Assembly (NCBI RefSeq): GCF_039528515.1
Contig: NZ_BAAALT010000020.1
Location: 29,176 to 93,175, forward strand
Length of the DNA: 64,000 bases
Direction of reading: 5' to 3'
Source of the DNA: Luedemannella flava
GTDB taxonomy: Bacteria; Actinomycetota; Actinomycetes; Mycobacteriales; Micromonosporaceae
Below the pieces are notes generated by a model, which had not been told where the DNA came from, searched no databases, and saw only the letters and a list, made by a program, of their open reading frames with translations. A program made the position numbers and the translations under genes. Numbering within the stretch: the first letter of the stretch is position 1; every line of letters begins with the position of its first letter. Below, one piece after another: positions 1 through 8,739 of this stretch.

Positions 1-1
1 C

Positions 2-529
2 GACGCCACGCTCGGCCTGCCCGACAGCTGGTTCGACGTCACCGACCACGCCGCGGGCCTGGTGGCCCGCGGGCTCACCGTGGACTCCGTGGACCTGACC
101 GCGCGGGGCGGGCAGTGGGCCGTCACGGTCACGGCGGGGGTGGCGCCGGGCGCGACGCTGCCGCTCGGGGCCACCCGCGTCGACGTGGCGGCCGGCGAGG
201 TGAGCGTCCCGCTCACCGCCGACGCGGGCGCGCCCCTGGGGGCGCGGCTGCCCGTCACCGCCCTGGTCGAGGCGTGCCCGCCCGGCGGCGTGCGGCATCC
301 GCTGACGCTGCGCCTGGCCGGGCTGGGCGAGCAGCGCGACGCGCCGATCCGCATCCCCGGTCCGCGCCTGGGCCGCACCGTCTACCGCCAGCTGGGCCGG
401 GGTGTGTACCGCGCGACCTTCAAGACGAACCGCGAGGGCGACGTCGCGCTTGACCTGCGGCCGGTCACGTGGGCCCACGTGACGGGCTGGCTAAGCCGCC
501 GCCTGCGGCTCAAGGCCCGTCCGCGCTAG
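2..529 (+). CDS. C-terminal part of an unidentified protein, 5' end outside window
   Basis: The reading frame is open from the left edge to a TAG at 527-529, giving 175 residues with no visible start. I do not recognise the family. The visible part is rich in Val, Ala, Gly and Thr with alternating hydrophobic residues, which suggests a beta-sandwich (Ig-like) domain. It ends in a basic tail (SRRLRLKARPR). It is convergent with the acyltransferase gene, and the two stop codons share the tetranucleotide CTAG at 526-529. Given the polysaccharide genes next to it, it may be the accessory C-terminal domain of a glycosyltransferase or surface protein, but this is inference from position only. Confidence 0.55.
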   Translation, partial: DATLGLPDSWFDVTDHAAGLVARGLTVDSVDLTARGGQWAVTVTAGVAPGATLPLGATRVDVAAGEVSVPLTADAGAPLGARLPVTALVEACPPGGVRHPLTLRLAGLGEQRDAPIRIPGPRLGRTVYRQLGRGVYRATFKTNREGDVALDLRPVTWAHVTGWLSRRLRLKARPR

Positions 530-2604
530 GGCCGTGACCGGGCGAACGCGGCCGAGAGGGCGTCCTTCAGCCTCGGCCGCAGCGACGCCGCGTAGGTCGC
601 GGTGAGGTGGCTCTTGTCCCGGTAGACGAGCACGCCGCCGATCACCGCGGCGCACCGCTCGGTGGGGCAGATCGCGTCGTTGAGGTCGATGAGCGTGACG
701 CCGGGCAGGTCCCGCGCGGCCTCCTCCTGCGCCTCGCCGGTCCCCGTCAGCGCGGCCGACCGGGGGAACGCGCAGCGGGTCAGCCGCGTACGGTTCGCCG
801 CGACGCAGTCCGCGATGTGCCGCGCGGGGTACGGCGTGTCCCGGAGGACGACTACGCGGGTGCCGGCGTCCACAAAGGAACGCCAGGTCCGGCGGAGCGC
901 GTCGACCACCGCGGCGTCGTTCCGGCCGGACGTGCCGCCCCCGGGCAGGCGGACGTGGTACTGCGCACTGCTGGTGATGAGAACGTCGGGCCGGTGCGGG
1001 CCCGACAGCAGGGCGCGAAGGTCGCGGTTCCAGTCGAGACACGACGTCACCTGCCGGGCGGACTGCTTGACGATCTCGGCATCCAGCAGCGGGCACGAGG
1101 ACTTCGTGTACATGCGCCCGCGCCACCCCAGTTCCGTGGCGACGGGCTCGATCGCCGGCAGCCACTGCGCCATGTGCGAATCGCCGGTCACCGCCACCGT
1201 CAGGCGGCCGGCCGGATCCCCGAACTCGCACGTCGTGAGCTTGCCGTAGGTCCCCGCGTGGCAACCCTTCCGGTAGGACGCGGGCATGTCACCCGAGGCC
1301 ACGGCCGGGTCCGGGACGACCACGGTGGCCCGGTCCGCCGGCGAGCCGGCCGGGTCGTCCCGGGGCTGCGGCCGCAGGACGGCGGCGCCGGGCGCGGACC
1401 CGGGGGCGTTGCCGGCCACGGACGGCACGGTCGTCAGCAGGACAACCGCGACGAGCACGGGTACGCCCGCACTGAGCGCCCCGAGCCGCAGCGCGCGGGC
1501 TGGCACGCGCACCAGGTGCCGGCTGTAGCGGAACGGGTTCTCGACGAGGTGGTACGTCAGCGCCGCGGGCACGACGGACGCCGTCACGACCACCAGGCCG
1601 GCGAGCGCGGACAGTTCCCCGTAACGTGCCTCGGCCGCGACGAGCAGGGGCCAGTGCCACAGGTACAGCGAGTACGAGATGGCACCGAGCGCCCGGAGGA
1701 CCCCGGTGTCGAGCACGCGGGCCGGCCCGGCCCGGCCCGCCGCGGGACCGGCCGCGATCACCAGGGCGGCGCCGAGGACCGGCAGCGCGGCCGACCAGCC
1801 GGGGAAGGACGTCTCCCGGTCGAACCCCACGAGGGCCGCGCCGATCGCGGCCAGGCCGGCCCAACCGAGCCACGCGGCGACCCGGCGGGGCAGGCGCGAC
1901 AACCGGGCCGCGCCGAGGGCGAGGGCACCGCCCAACGCGAGTTCCCACAGACGGGTGGTGGTCACGAAGTACGCCCGCTCCGGCTCGGCGTCGGTCAGGT
2001 ACGCCGACCACAGGGACGACGGCACGCCCACCGCGGCGACCGCGCCGAGCAGCCAGGCGCGGGGCACGCGCGACCCGGGCTCGCGTGCGTGCCGCCGTGC
2101 CGACGCCCGTCGGCGGGCGACGAGCGCGCCGACGAGCACGAGCAGGACCGGCCAGATCAGATAGAACTGCTCCTCGACCGCGAGCGACCAGTAGTGCTGC
2201 AGGATGCTGGGCGGTTGGTCCTGGGCGAGGTAGTCGCCGGCCTGGTCGGCCAGCCGCCAGTTCACGACGTACGCGGCGGCCGCGATGACGTCGCCGGCCG
2301 TGTCGGACCACCGCGTGGCCGGCAGGCACCACCAGCCCAGCGCCAACGTGGCCAGCAGCACGACGCCCGCGGCCGGCAGCAACCGCCGCGAGCGGCGGGC
2401 GTAGAACGCGACCAGGTCGATCCGGCCGGTCCGGTCGAGCTCGGCGACGAGCAGACCGGTGATGAGAAAGCCGGAGATGACGAAGAAGACGTCCACGCCG
2501 ACGAACCCGCCGGGCGCGAGCGGCACGCCCGCGTGCCACAGCAGCACCAGGGCGACGGCTACGCCGCGCAGTCCCGCGATGTCGGGCCGGAAGTCGCGGG
2601 TCAC
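526..2604 (-). CDS. Acyltransferase-3 / SGNH fusion, membrane O-acyltransferase
   Basis: 692 residues. The N-terminal half is an integral-membrane acyltransferase-3 domain: it opens with FRPDIAGLRGVA, followed by about ten hydrophobic helices. The C-terminal half is an SGNH-hydrolase-like extracytoplasmic domain, with the nucleophile in GDSH near residue 474 and the Asp/His pair in YRDKSHL near residue 660. Proteins of this OafB/OatA layout move acyl (usually acetyl) groups from the cytoplasm onto surface polysaccharide or peptidoglycan. The GTG start at 2604 overlaps the TGA of the upstream aminotransferase (GTGA), so translation is probably coupled. The frame is open 30 codons further upstream, but the family starts at the chosen residue. 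As the last gene of a sugar-modification operon, it likely acetylates the glycan made here. The substrate cannot be read from sequence. Confidence 0.88.
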   Translation of the reverse strand: MTRDFRPDIAGLRGVAVALVLLWHAGVPLAPGGFVGVDVFFVISGFLITGLLVAELDRTGRIDLVAFYARRSRRLLPAAGVVLLATLALGWWCLPATRWSDTAGDVIAAAAYVVNWRLADQAGDYLAQDQPPSILQHYWSLAVEEQFYLIWPVLLVLVGALVARRRASARRHAREPGSRVPRAWLLGAVAAVGVPSSLWSAYLTDAEPERAYFVTTTRLWELALGGALALGAARLSRLPRRVAAWLGWAGLAAIGAALVGFDRETSFPGWSAALPVLGAALVIAAGPAAGRAGPARVLDTGVLRALGAISYSLYLWHWPLLVAAEARYGELSALAGLVVVTASVVPAALTYHLVENPFRYSRHLVRVPARALRLGALSAGVPVLVAVVLLTTVPSVAGNAPGSAPGAAVLRPQPRDDPAGSPADRATVVVPDPAVASGDMPASYRKGCHAGTYGKLTTCEFGDPAGRLTVAVTGDSHMAQWLPAIEPVATELGWRGRMYTKSSCPLLDAEIVKQSARQVTSCLDWNRDLRALLSGPHRPDVLITSSAQYHVRLPGGGTSGRNDAAVVDALRRTWRSFVDAGTRVVVLRDTPYPARHIADCVAANRTRLTRCAFPRSAALTGTGEAQEEAARDLPGVTLIDLNDAICPTERCAAVIGGVLVYRDKSHLTATYAASLRPRLKDALSAAFARSRP

Positions 2605-3725
2605 ACCGCGGTCTCGAAGAACGCCGTCACCGCGGCGACGACGCGGGCCTGCTGCTCGTCCAGGAGCTCCGGGTACAGCGGCAGGGACAGGCACTCGCGC
2701 GCCCAGGCCTCCGTGACCGGCAGGGCTCCGGCGGGCACGCCGAGGTGCGCGTACGCGGGCTGGCGGTGGATCGGGACCGGGTAGTGCACGCCGGCGCCGA
2801 TGCCCCGTTCGCGCAGGAAGGCCAGCAACGCGTCGCGGTGGCGGGTACGCAGCACGTACAGGTGGTAGATGCCGCGTCGGCCGGGCGGTTCGATAGGCAC
2901 GACCAGGTCGCCGACGCCGGTCAGCAGGCTGTTGTACCTGGCCGCCAGCGCCCGTCGCCGCTCGTTGGCCCAGGCCAGGCCGGGCAGTTTGGCGTGCAGG
3001 ACGGCCGCCTGCAGCGTGTCGAGGCGGTGGGCGTACCCGACGATCTGGTGCTCGTACTTGGAGGTGCGGCCGTGGTCGCGCAGCATCCGCACCGAGGCCG
3101 CCAACGCGTCGTCGTCCGTGGTGACCGCGCCCGCGTCACCGAATGCGCCGAGGTTCTTGCCGGGGTAGAACGAGAAGCAGCCGATCCGCCCGTACGAGCC
3201 GGCCCGGTGGATCGTGCCGTCCGGGGCGGTGAGCTCGGCGCCCTGCGCCTGGGCGGCGTCCTCGATGACGGGCACGCCCGCGTCCTCGGCGACGGCCGCG
3301 ATGGCGGGCAGGTCGGCCGGGCAGCCGTACAGGTGCACCGGCATGACCGCGCGGACGCCGTCGATGGCACCCTTGAGCGCGACCGGGTCGAGGCAGCCGG
3401 TGGTCTCCTCCACGTCGACGAAGCGCGGCGTCGCGCCCAGCCAGGTGATCGGCTCCACCGAGGCGATGAACGTGTGCGCGGGCACGGCCACGACGTCGCC
3501 GGGTCCGATGCCGAGCGCGACGAGGGCCAGATGCACGGCCGCCGTACCCGAGCCGACGCCGATGGCGTGGCGGGTGCCGCAGAACCCGGCGTACGCCTCC
3601 TCGAAGAGGCCGACCTGCGGGCCGTTGATGAACTGGGCGCTGTTCACGACCTCGGCCATGGCGGCGTCGATGTCGGCGCGCTGGCGGGCGTAGGCGGCGT
3701 TGAGATCAACCAGCGGAATAGACAT
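2601..3725 (-). CDS. DegT/DnrJ/EryC1/StrS sugar aminotransferase (WbpE/WlbC-like)
   Basis: 374 residues, the usual length for this PLP-dependent family. Visible landmarks are the N-terminal VDLNAAY region, the cofactor-binding GSGTAAVHLAL segment, the VIEDAAQAQGA stretch with the PLP-ring Asp, and the Schiff-base Lys in SFYPGKNLGAFGD near residue 188. The enzyme should transaminate a keto nucleotide sugar using glutamate. Next to a WbpB-like dehydrogenase and a hexapeptide acetyltransferase, the best match is the C3 aminotransfer of the UDP-2,3-diacetamido-uronic acid route. A dTDP-3-amino sugar is an alternative. The ATG at 3725 lies 20 bp inside the end of the acetyltransferase gene, and the stop overlaps the acyltransferase start. 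Confidence 0.88.
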   Translation of the reverse strand: MSIPLVDLNAAYARQRADIDAAMAEVVNSAQFINGPQVGLFEEAYAGFCGTRHAIGVGSGTAAVHLALVALGIGPGDVVAVPAHTFIASVEPITWLGATPRFVDVEETTGCLDPVALKGAIDGVRAVMPVHLYGCPADLPAIAAVAEDAGVPVIEDAAQAQGAELTAPDGTIHRAGSYGRIGCFSFYPGKNLGAFGDAGAVTTDDDALAASVRMLRDHGRTSKYEHQIVGYAHRLDTLQAAVLHAKLPGLAWANERRRALAARYNSLLTGVGDLVVPIEPPGRRGIYHLYVLRTRHRDALLAFLRERGIGAGVHYPVPIHRQPAYAHLGVPAGALPVTEAWARECLSLPLYPELLDEQQARVVAAVTAFFETAV

Positions 3726-4404
3726 GATGGCCTCCCTGGCAGGCGTCGTGGCGGGCTTGCTGGTGCGGGAACTGGTAGGGCTGGTGGTCCAGGCCGGCGG
3801 GGCAGCCGAGCTGGTCGACGTCGCCGACGTGCCGGGCCGGCACGCCGACCGCGACCGCGCCGTCGGGCACGTCCCGGGTGACGACCGCGCCGGCGCCGAT
3901 CAGGGCACCCGCCCCGATCCGTACGCCGGGCAGGATGGTCACGTTGGCGCCGACCCGCGCGCCCCGGCCCACGTGGACCCCGGCGATGCAGGACGACACG
4001 GACGGGCAGCGTGGGCGGGGGGCGTTGGTCAGCGTCACGCGCGGCCCGAGCCACGCGTCGTCCTCCAGCACCGAGTACTCGGGGATGAAGCACTGCGAGT
4101 GCACCCGTACCCGGTCGCCGATGCTGACGTGGTGCTCCACGACGGACAGCGACCCGATGGACACGTCGTCGCCGAGCACCGTGTCCTCGCGGATGAGCGC
4201 GTGATGGCCGGTGGCGAAGCCGGCGCCGGCGCGGACCCCCGCGTAGATGACGGTGTGGCTGCGCACGAGCGTGCCGTCGCCGAGGACCGTGGGCGTGGGT
4301 TGGTCGGTGGCAGGCCGACCGACCAGGCAGAACTCCTCCACCACGGCGTCCGCGCCGAGCTGGACGTCGGGCCAGATGACGGCGGTCAGTCGCGCATCGA
4401 CCAC
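3706..4404 (-). CDS. Left-handed beta-helix N-acetyltransferase (WbpD/WlbB-like)
   Basis: 232 residues with repeated hexapeptide (I/V/L-G-x-x-x-x) coils from about residue 15 to 185, for example VGRGARVGANVTILPGV and IGAGALIGAGAVV. This left-handed beta-helix is typical of trimeric acetyl-CoA-dependent transferases. The VTLTNAPRPR segment corresponds to the catalytic loop. The predicted role is to acetylate the 3-amino group made by the neighbouring aminotransferase. It is about 40 residues longer than WbpD because of a C-terminal His/Gln-rich tail, part of which overlaps the next gene. The GTG at 4404 lies inside the 3' end of the oxidoreductase gene, consistent with coupling. Family assignment is firm, substrate is inferred. 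Confidence 0.85.
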   Translation of the reverse strand: MVDARLTAVIWPDVQLGADAVVEEFCLVGRPATDQPTPTVLGDGTLVRSHTVIYAGVRAGAGFATGHHALIREDTVLGDDVSIGSLSVVEHHVSIGDRVRVHSQCFIPEYSVLEDDAWLGPRVTLTNAPRPRCPSVSSCIAGVHVGRGARVGANVTILPGVRIGAGALIGAGAVVTRDVPDGAVAVGVPARHVGDVDQLGCPAGLDHQPYQFPHQQARHDACQGGHHVYSAG

Positions 4405-5417
4405 GGCAGCCGCACCTCCACCCGCGCGCCGTCGGCCCGCAGCGAGGCGTCGACCGCCTCCAGCGCCGCCACCACCCGGGCGCCGTTCCAGCCGTCCACG
4501 ACCGGCTGCTCGCCGGTGCGTACGCAGTCGAGGAAGTGGCTCACCAGCGCGTTGAGCGGTTCCACCGTGGGCAGCGCGGGGGCGTGCATGCCGTTGCTGC
4601 GCATCCGGTAGCGCCAGGCGCCGAACGGGTCGGCCTCCATCCGGTCCACGCCCTTGTCGTAGATGCGCAGGCTGGCGTCGGGGTCGAGGTCGTCGTAGAC
4701 GAGCATGCGCTGGCTACCCACGAGCGTCGTGCGCCGGGTCTTCGACGGGTCGAGCCAGCTGACGTGCATGTGGGCCAGCACCCCTCCGGGGTACCCGGCG
4801 GTGACGAACATGACGTCCTCGACATCGTCGTTGAGGTACCGCGCGCCCCGGGCGGACACCCATTCAGGGGTACTCCCGACGAGGTAGTTCGCGATCGACA
4901 CGTCGTGCGGTCCGATGGACCAGAACGCGTTGATGTCGTGTTGCACCCGGCCGAGGTTGAGCCGCTGGCCGTGGAGGTAGAGCAGGTCCCCCGCCTCGCC
5001 GCTGAGCAGGTACTCCCGCATCCACCGGATCGCCGGGACGAACTCGAAGGTGTGGCCGACCATGAGCACGAGCCCCAGCTTGTCGGCCCGCTCGGCCAGC
5101 CCCGCGGCGTCGACCGCGCTGAGGGCCAGGGGTTTCTCGACCAGGACGTGCTTGCCGGCGTCGAGCGCCCGGCGGGCGAGCGGGGCGTGGGTGGCCGCGG
5201 GGGTCGCGATGACGAGGGCGTGCACCTCAGGATCGTCGAGCGCCTCGTCGAGGTGTTCCACGACCCGCACGTACGGGTGCAGTCGGGCCGCCTCGGCCCG
5301 GCGGGACTCGGAGGTCTCGACGATGTACCGGAAGGACCGGCCGGCCAGGGTGCTGAGGTTCCGCGCGTGATTAGGCCCCCAGTACCCGAAACCGACCTGT
5401 GCGACGCCGACGCTCAT
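4386..5417 (-). CDS. Gfo/Idh/MocA family sugar dehydrogenase (WbpB/WlbA-like)
   Basis: 343 residues. The Rossmann motif is GVAQVGFGYWGPNHARN at the N-terminus. The family catalytic Lys is in VEKPLALS near residue 93, and the catalytic His is in GPHDVSIANYL near residue 170, followed by the alpha/beta substrate domain. WbpB/WlbA enzymes oxidise C3 of UDP-GlcNAc-uronic acid, and the NADH formed is re-oxidised by 2-oxoglutarate, which the partner transaminase regenerates. It is the first gene of a minus-strand operon (oxidoreductase, acetyltransferase, aminotransferase, acyltransferase). A good ribosome site (GGAG) lies 8 nt before the ATG. The UDP-GlcNAc 6-dehydrogenase (WbpA) needed first in that pathway is not in the window. 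Confidence 0.88.
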   Translation of the reverse strand: MSVGVAQVGFGYWGPNHARNLSTLAGRSFRYIVETSESRRAEAARLHPYVRVVEHLDEALDDPEVHALVIATPAATHAPLARRALDAGKHVLVEKPLALSAVDAAGLAERADKLGLVLMVGHTFEFVPAIRWMREYLLSGEAGDLLYLHGQRLNLGRVQHDINAFWSIGPHDVSIANYLVGSTPEWVSARGARYLNDDVEDVMFVTAGYPGGVLAHMHVSWLDPSKTRRTTLVGSQRMLVYDDLDPDASLRIYDKGVDRMEADPFGAWRYRMRSNGMHAPALPTVEPLNALVSHFLDCVRTGEQPVVDGWNGARVVAALEAVDASLRADGARVEVRLPWSMRD

Positions 5418-5569
5418 GGGGCATCTCCAAGATCAAAGTGTGGGTGGTTTCCATATATAACGGATTAAACCCTGCTAGGAGACACGCGTAGGATGGTGCA
5501 CTTTTAGACGGATCATCCGGTCTAATGTTTCTCGACCTGCCCCTACCGAGCATCGAGGAGATCGCTTTC
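5418..5569. promoter_or_regulatory. Divergent promoter region of the sugar operon and glycosyltransferase
   Basis: This non-coding stretch separates the minus-strand sugar operon from the plus-strand glycosyltransferase. It is much richer in A and T than its surroundings (TATATAACGGATTAAA at about 5453-5468), as expected of promoters. GGATCATCC, a short palindrome, is at 5510-5518 inside the imperfect dyad AGACGGATCATCCGGTCT (5506-5523), which could be an operator. I could not assign convincing -35/-10 pairs. Confidence 0.4.
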
Positions 5570-7189
5570 ATGCAATCAGCTGGGACGAGCGGTCCGGCCG
5601 CCCGCGGTCGAATCGTCATGATCGTCGACACCCTGGTTCATGGCGACTCCCGCGTGCAGAAGACGGCGTACTCGGCGGCCGAGGCCGGCTGGGACGTGAC
5701 CCTGCTGGGACGTGCCCCGAACGAACAGCCGCAGACCTTCGAACTCGGCCGGGCCAGGGTCGAGCTGCTGGCGGTGTCCAACGCCCTGGCCCGGCGCACC
5801 CGGGGATACCGGCGCCGGCTCACCCGGCCGCTCGCGTACCCGCAGACGGGCATCGTGACGCTGCGCCAGCAGCAGATGTGGGCCTGGCGCGCGCAACGGG
5901 ACGAGCGCGTGGTGCGGCTCGACCTGGCCGTCGCGGCGGGCACCGCCCGGGCGGTCGGGGCACGCCGGCTGGCGCAGCGCGCCGAACTGCTCCTGATCCG
6001 GATGGCGCACCGTTGGGTGGCGATCCGCAGCCGCCAACTGCGCGCCACCCGCGCCGCCAACGACGCCGGACAGGACCTGCGCGACCGCGCCCGGCTGTGG
6101 TTCTGGCGGGCGGTGGGCGGCGCGGGCTACTGGCGACGGGTCGACCCCCACCTGTGGGCGTACGAGATAGCGTTCGCCCAGCGCATCGACGAACTGCGGC
6201 CCGACATCATCCACGCCAACGACTTCCGGATGCTCGGCGTCGGTGCGCGCGCCGCGTTGCGGGCCCGGGCCAAGGGCCGCCCGGTCAAGCTGGTCTGGGA
6301 CGCCCACGAGTACCTTCCCGGCATCCGGCCCTGGCGTTCCTACATCGGCTGGATGGAAGCCAACTGCGCCCAGGAACGGGAGTACGCGCCCGTCGCCGAC
6401 GCCGTGGTGACCGTTTCCGATGATCTCGCGGACCTGCTGCGCCAACGACACGGGCTGCGTGCCAGGCCCGCGGTGGTGCACAACACGCCGGAGATGCGGC
6501 GCATCTCGATCGCGGACGACACGCCCACGCCCAACCTGCGCGCGGTGTGCGGCGTCGGCACGGACACGCCGCTGCTGGTGTACAGCGGGGTGGCGGCGTC
6601 GCACCGGGGCATGGACCTGATGGTCGACGGACTGCCCGCCCTGCCCGACGTCCACGTCGCCTTCGTCGTACCCCGCCCCGACCAGCCCTACGTGCGGCAA
6701 CTGGTTGATCGTGCCGCGGAGCTCGGCGTGGCCGACCGCCTGCACGTCGTGCCCATGGTCTCCCCGTGGCACGTGGTGGAGTTCCTGTCCTCGGCTGACG
6801 TCGGGGTGAGCCCGATCCACCGCTGGCCCAACTACGAGATCGCGCTGTCCACCAAGTTCTACGAGTACTCCCAGGCCCGCCTGCCCATCGTGTCCAGCGA
6901 CGTGCGGGTGGCCGCGGCGACGATCCGGGCGACCGGGCAGGGCGAGGTCTTCCGCGCCGAGGATCTCGCCGACTACGTGCGCGCCGTCCGCGCGGTCGTG
7001 TCCGACCTGGCCCGCTACCGCGCCGCCTACGACAAGCCCGGCCTGCTGGCGGGGTGGACGTGGGAGGCGCAGGCCGAGGTCCTCGAACAGGTCTACAGCC
7101 GGCTGTGGCCGGCGCCGACGTCGTCGTACGCCCAGGCCGCGCGGCGGTCGGCGGCGCCGTCGCCGGCCGTCGCCCGAAGCGCCGACTGA
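5570..7189 (+). CDS. GT-B glycosyltransferase (GT4-like)
   Basis: 539 residues. A GT-B fold is indicated by the N-terminal VMIVDTLVHGDSRVQKTA strand-loop, the DIIHANDFRMLGVGA segment, LVWDAHEYLPG, and the C-terminal nucleotide-sugar half (PLLVYSGVAASHRGMD, then FYEYSQARLPIVSS). Between the halves is an Arg-rich insert at about residues 70-200. The start is the ATG at 5570, which has GAGGAG nine bases upstream. An in-frame ATG at 5525 has no ribosome site. The gene is divergent from the amino-sugar operon. Its last 97 bases overlap the end of the convergent FkbM gene. It probably transfers one sugar of the surface glycan from the cytoplasmic side; donor and acceptor are unknown. Confidence 0.8.
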   Translation: MQSAGTSGPAARGRIVMIVDTLVHGDSRVQKTAYSAAEAGWDVTLLGRAPNEQPQTFELGRARVELLAVSNALARRTRGYRRRLTRPLAYPQTGIVTLRQQQMWAWRAQRDERVVRLDLAVAAGTARAVGARRLAQRAELLLIRMAHRWVAIRSRQLRATRAANDAGQDLRDRARLWFWRAVGGAGYWRRVDPHLWAYEIAFAQRIDELRPDIIHANDFRMLGVGARAALRARAKGRPVKLVWDAHEYLPGIRPWRSYIGWMEANCAQEREYAPVADAVVTVSDDLADLLRQRHGLRARPAVVHNTPEMRRISIADDTPTPNLRAVCGVGTDTPLLVYSGVAASHRGMDLMVDGLPALPDVHVAFVVPRPDQPYVRQLVDRAAELGVADRLHVVPMVSPWHVVEFLSSADVGVSPIHRWPNYEIALSTKFYEYSQARLPIVSSDVRVAAATIRATGQGEVFRAEDLADYVRAVRAVVSDLARYRAAYDKPGLLAGWTWEAQAEVLEQVYSRLWPAPTSSYAQAARRSAAPSPAVARSAD

Positions 7190-8697
7190 AGCTCGGCCGC
7201 GCGTGCCACCGTGCAGTCCGCCAGGGCCGCGGTGTGCCGGCGCAGCCGGGCCCAGAACGCCGCGTCGGGCTCGACCGGGGCGAACAGCCACATGAGGTGC
7301 CGGTAGCTCGGGTCACCGGCGATGACCTGCTTCTCCTGGTACGGCACGGCGTCGGTGATGTGGTACCAGCGGTAGCCGTGCGGCGCGAGGACCCTGGTCA
7401 GCCGCTCCTCGACCCGGCCGCGCAGCACCTCGCAGAGGATCCACGGCCGGTGCCGGGCGATGGTCCGCTCGGCTCCCGCGAGCACGTCGGGCTCGGTGGT
7501 CTCGGTGTCGACCTTCAGCACGGCCGGTACGAGCCCGGTCCGCTCCACGTACGAGTCGAGTGTCTCCACCGTGACCCGCAACTGCTCCGAGGACGCGCGG
7601 AAGCCCTCGGCCAGCGAGTTCGAGCTGTCCGTGGAGTCGGACAGGTAGAACGTCGCGTGCCCGTTCCGGGCGCCCAGCGCCAACGGCTCGACGACGAAGC
7701 CGAGCCCGTTGTCCGCCGCGAACCGGCGGGCCGCGTCGACCAGTGCGGGCGTCGGCTCGAACGCGCGCACCGCGCGGGTGGACAGGGTGCTGGCCACCGC
7801 CGCGTACAGCCCGATGTTGGCGCCCACGTCGTACACGGCGCCGGGGCCGGCCACGTCCAGGATGGCCAGGAAGCACGCGAGCGCGTCCGGCTCGTACCCG
7901 GCGATGCCGTTCTCGCCCAGCTCCTTCGGCACGAACATGTGCTCGGGTGCGGACAGCACCAGGAGCCGCCAGGCCCCCGCGGTGGCGGAGTGGTCGGGCA
8001 GCGCCAGGCGCACGACCCGGGTCGCCGGGTTGACCGACCGTTTGGCGGCCTTGTGGGGCAGGGCCCTGTGCGGAAGGGCCTTGCGGGCTGCGGGCGGGCG
8101 CGCCGGGACCAGGTGCTTGTACGGCGCCCAGTCACGGTCGGTGGTCGGCAACGCCGCGGGATATCTGCGGGCCAGGCGCGCCGCCAGTGGGATGCTGGCG
8201 AGGTCGAGCGCCACGATGCGCTCGAGCTCGGGCAGGTCCACGGCGCGCAACGCGGCCTCGACCCGCCGGCCCACCAGCCAGGGCCGGACCAGCCGGTACA
8301 CACGCCGGAACAACCGACGGTCGACGAAGCGCGACACGTCGCGCTGCCGACGGCGTACCGACGCCGCGCGGTCCCCGAGGCGACCCGACAGCCGCCGGGC
8401 CACCCGGACCAGCCGGCTCAGCACGGCGCCCGGCAGCCGGAACACGACCAGGCGCTCGAGGCGCAGCAGGAACAGGCCGTCCTCGGCCTGCCGCACGACA
8501 TGGACCGTCAGTCCCGGGTTGGCGCACAGCTCCGCCCAGGGCGCCGGGTCGAGCACGACGAGATGGACCGGGACGCCGCGCTCGGCCAGGAAACGCGTAT
8601 AGCTCTCCACCGATGGCGTGGGCCGGGAACCGAGCCACAGCAGCGCCACCGCGCCGGGGCCGGGTGACTGTCGCCGCACCGTACCGACCTCACTCAT
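7093..8697 (-). CDS. FkbM-family methyltransferase with large N-terminal region
   Basis: 534 residues. The C-terminal half is an FkbM-type SAM-dependent methyltransferase: the SAM loop YDVGANIGLYAAVA is near residue 290, followed by VRAFEPTPAL, LDSYVERTGL and LKVDTETTEPDVLAG, as in sugar O-methyltransferases. The first ~240 residues are unusual. They open with a strand-like ALLWLGSRP segment and continue very Arg-rich, like a decayed or divergent GT-B N-domain. FkbM proteins are usually about 250-300 residues, so this looks like a fusion. The ATG at 8697 has AAGGAG five bases upstream and is preferred to the upstream in-frame ATG. Likely role: methyl capping of a glycan residue. Confidence 0.8.
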   Translation of the reverse strand: MSEVGTVRRQSPGPGAVALLWLGSRPTPSVESYTRFLAERGVPVHLVVLDPAPWAELCANPGLTVHVVRQAEDGLFLLRLERLVVFRLPGAVLSRLVRVARRLSGRLGDRAASVRRRQRDVSRFVDRRLFRRVYRLVRPWLVGRRVEAALRAVDLPELERIVALDLASIPLAARLARRYPAALPTTDRDWAPYKHLVPARPPAARKALPHRALPHKAAKRSVNPATRVVRLALPDHSATAGAWRLLVLSAPEHMFVPKELGENGIAGYEPDALACFLAILDVAGPGAVYDVGANIGLYAAVASTLSTRAVRAFEPTPALVDAARRFAADNGLGFVVEPLALGARNGHATFYLSDSTDSSNSLAEGFRASSEQLRVTVETLDSYVERTGLVPAVLKVDTETTEPDVLAGAERTIARHRPWILCEVLRGRVEERLTRVLAPHGYRWYHITDAVPYQEKQVIAGDPSYRHLMWLFAPVEPDAAFWARLRRHTAALADCTVARAAELQSALRATAGDGAADRRAAWAYDDVGAGHSRL

Positions 8698-8739
8698 CGA
8701 CGCTCCTTGCTGCCCATGGGCACTGCTCATCGGCGCCGT

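Noticed and set aside
2605..2694. Upstream in-frame ATG of the acyltransferase
   Set aside because: It would overlap the aminotransferase by 90 bp, has non-family sequence, and the GTG at 2604 gives the usual GTGA overlap.
607..2784. 725-codon plus-strand ORF opposite the acyltransferase
   Set aside because: It is the antisense shadow of a well-supported gene; composition is Arg/Gly/Pro-rich with no family motif.
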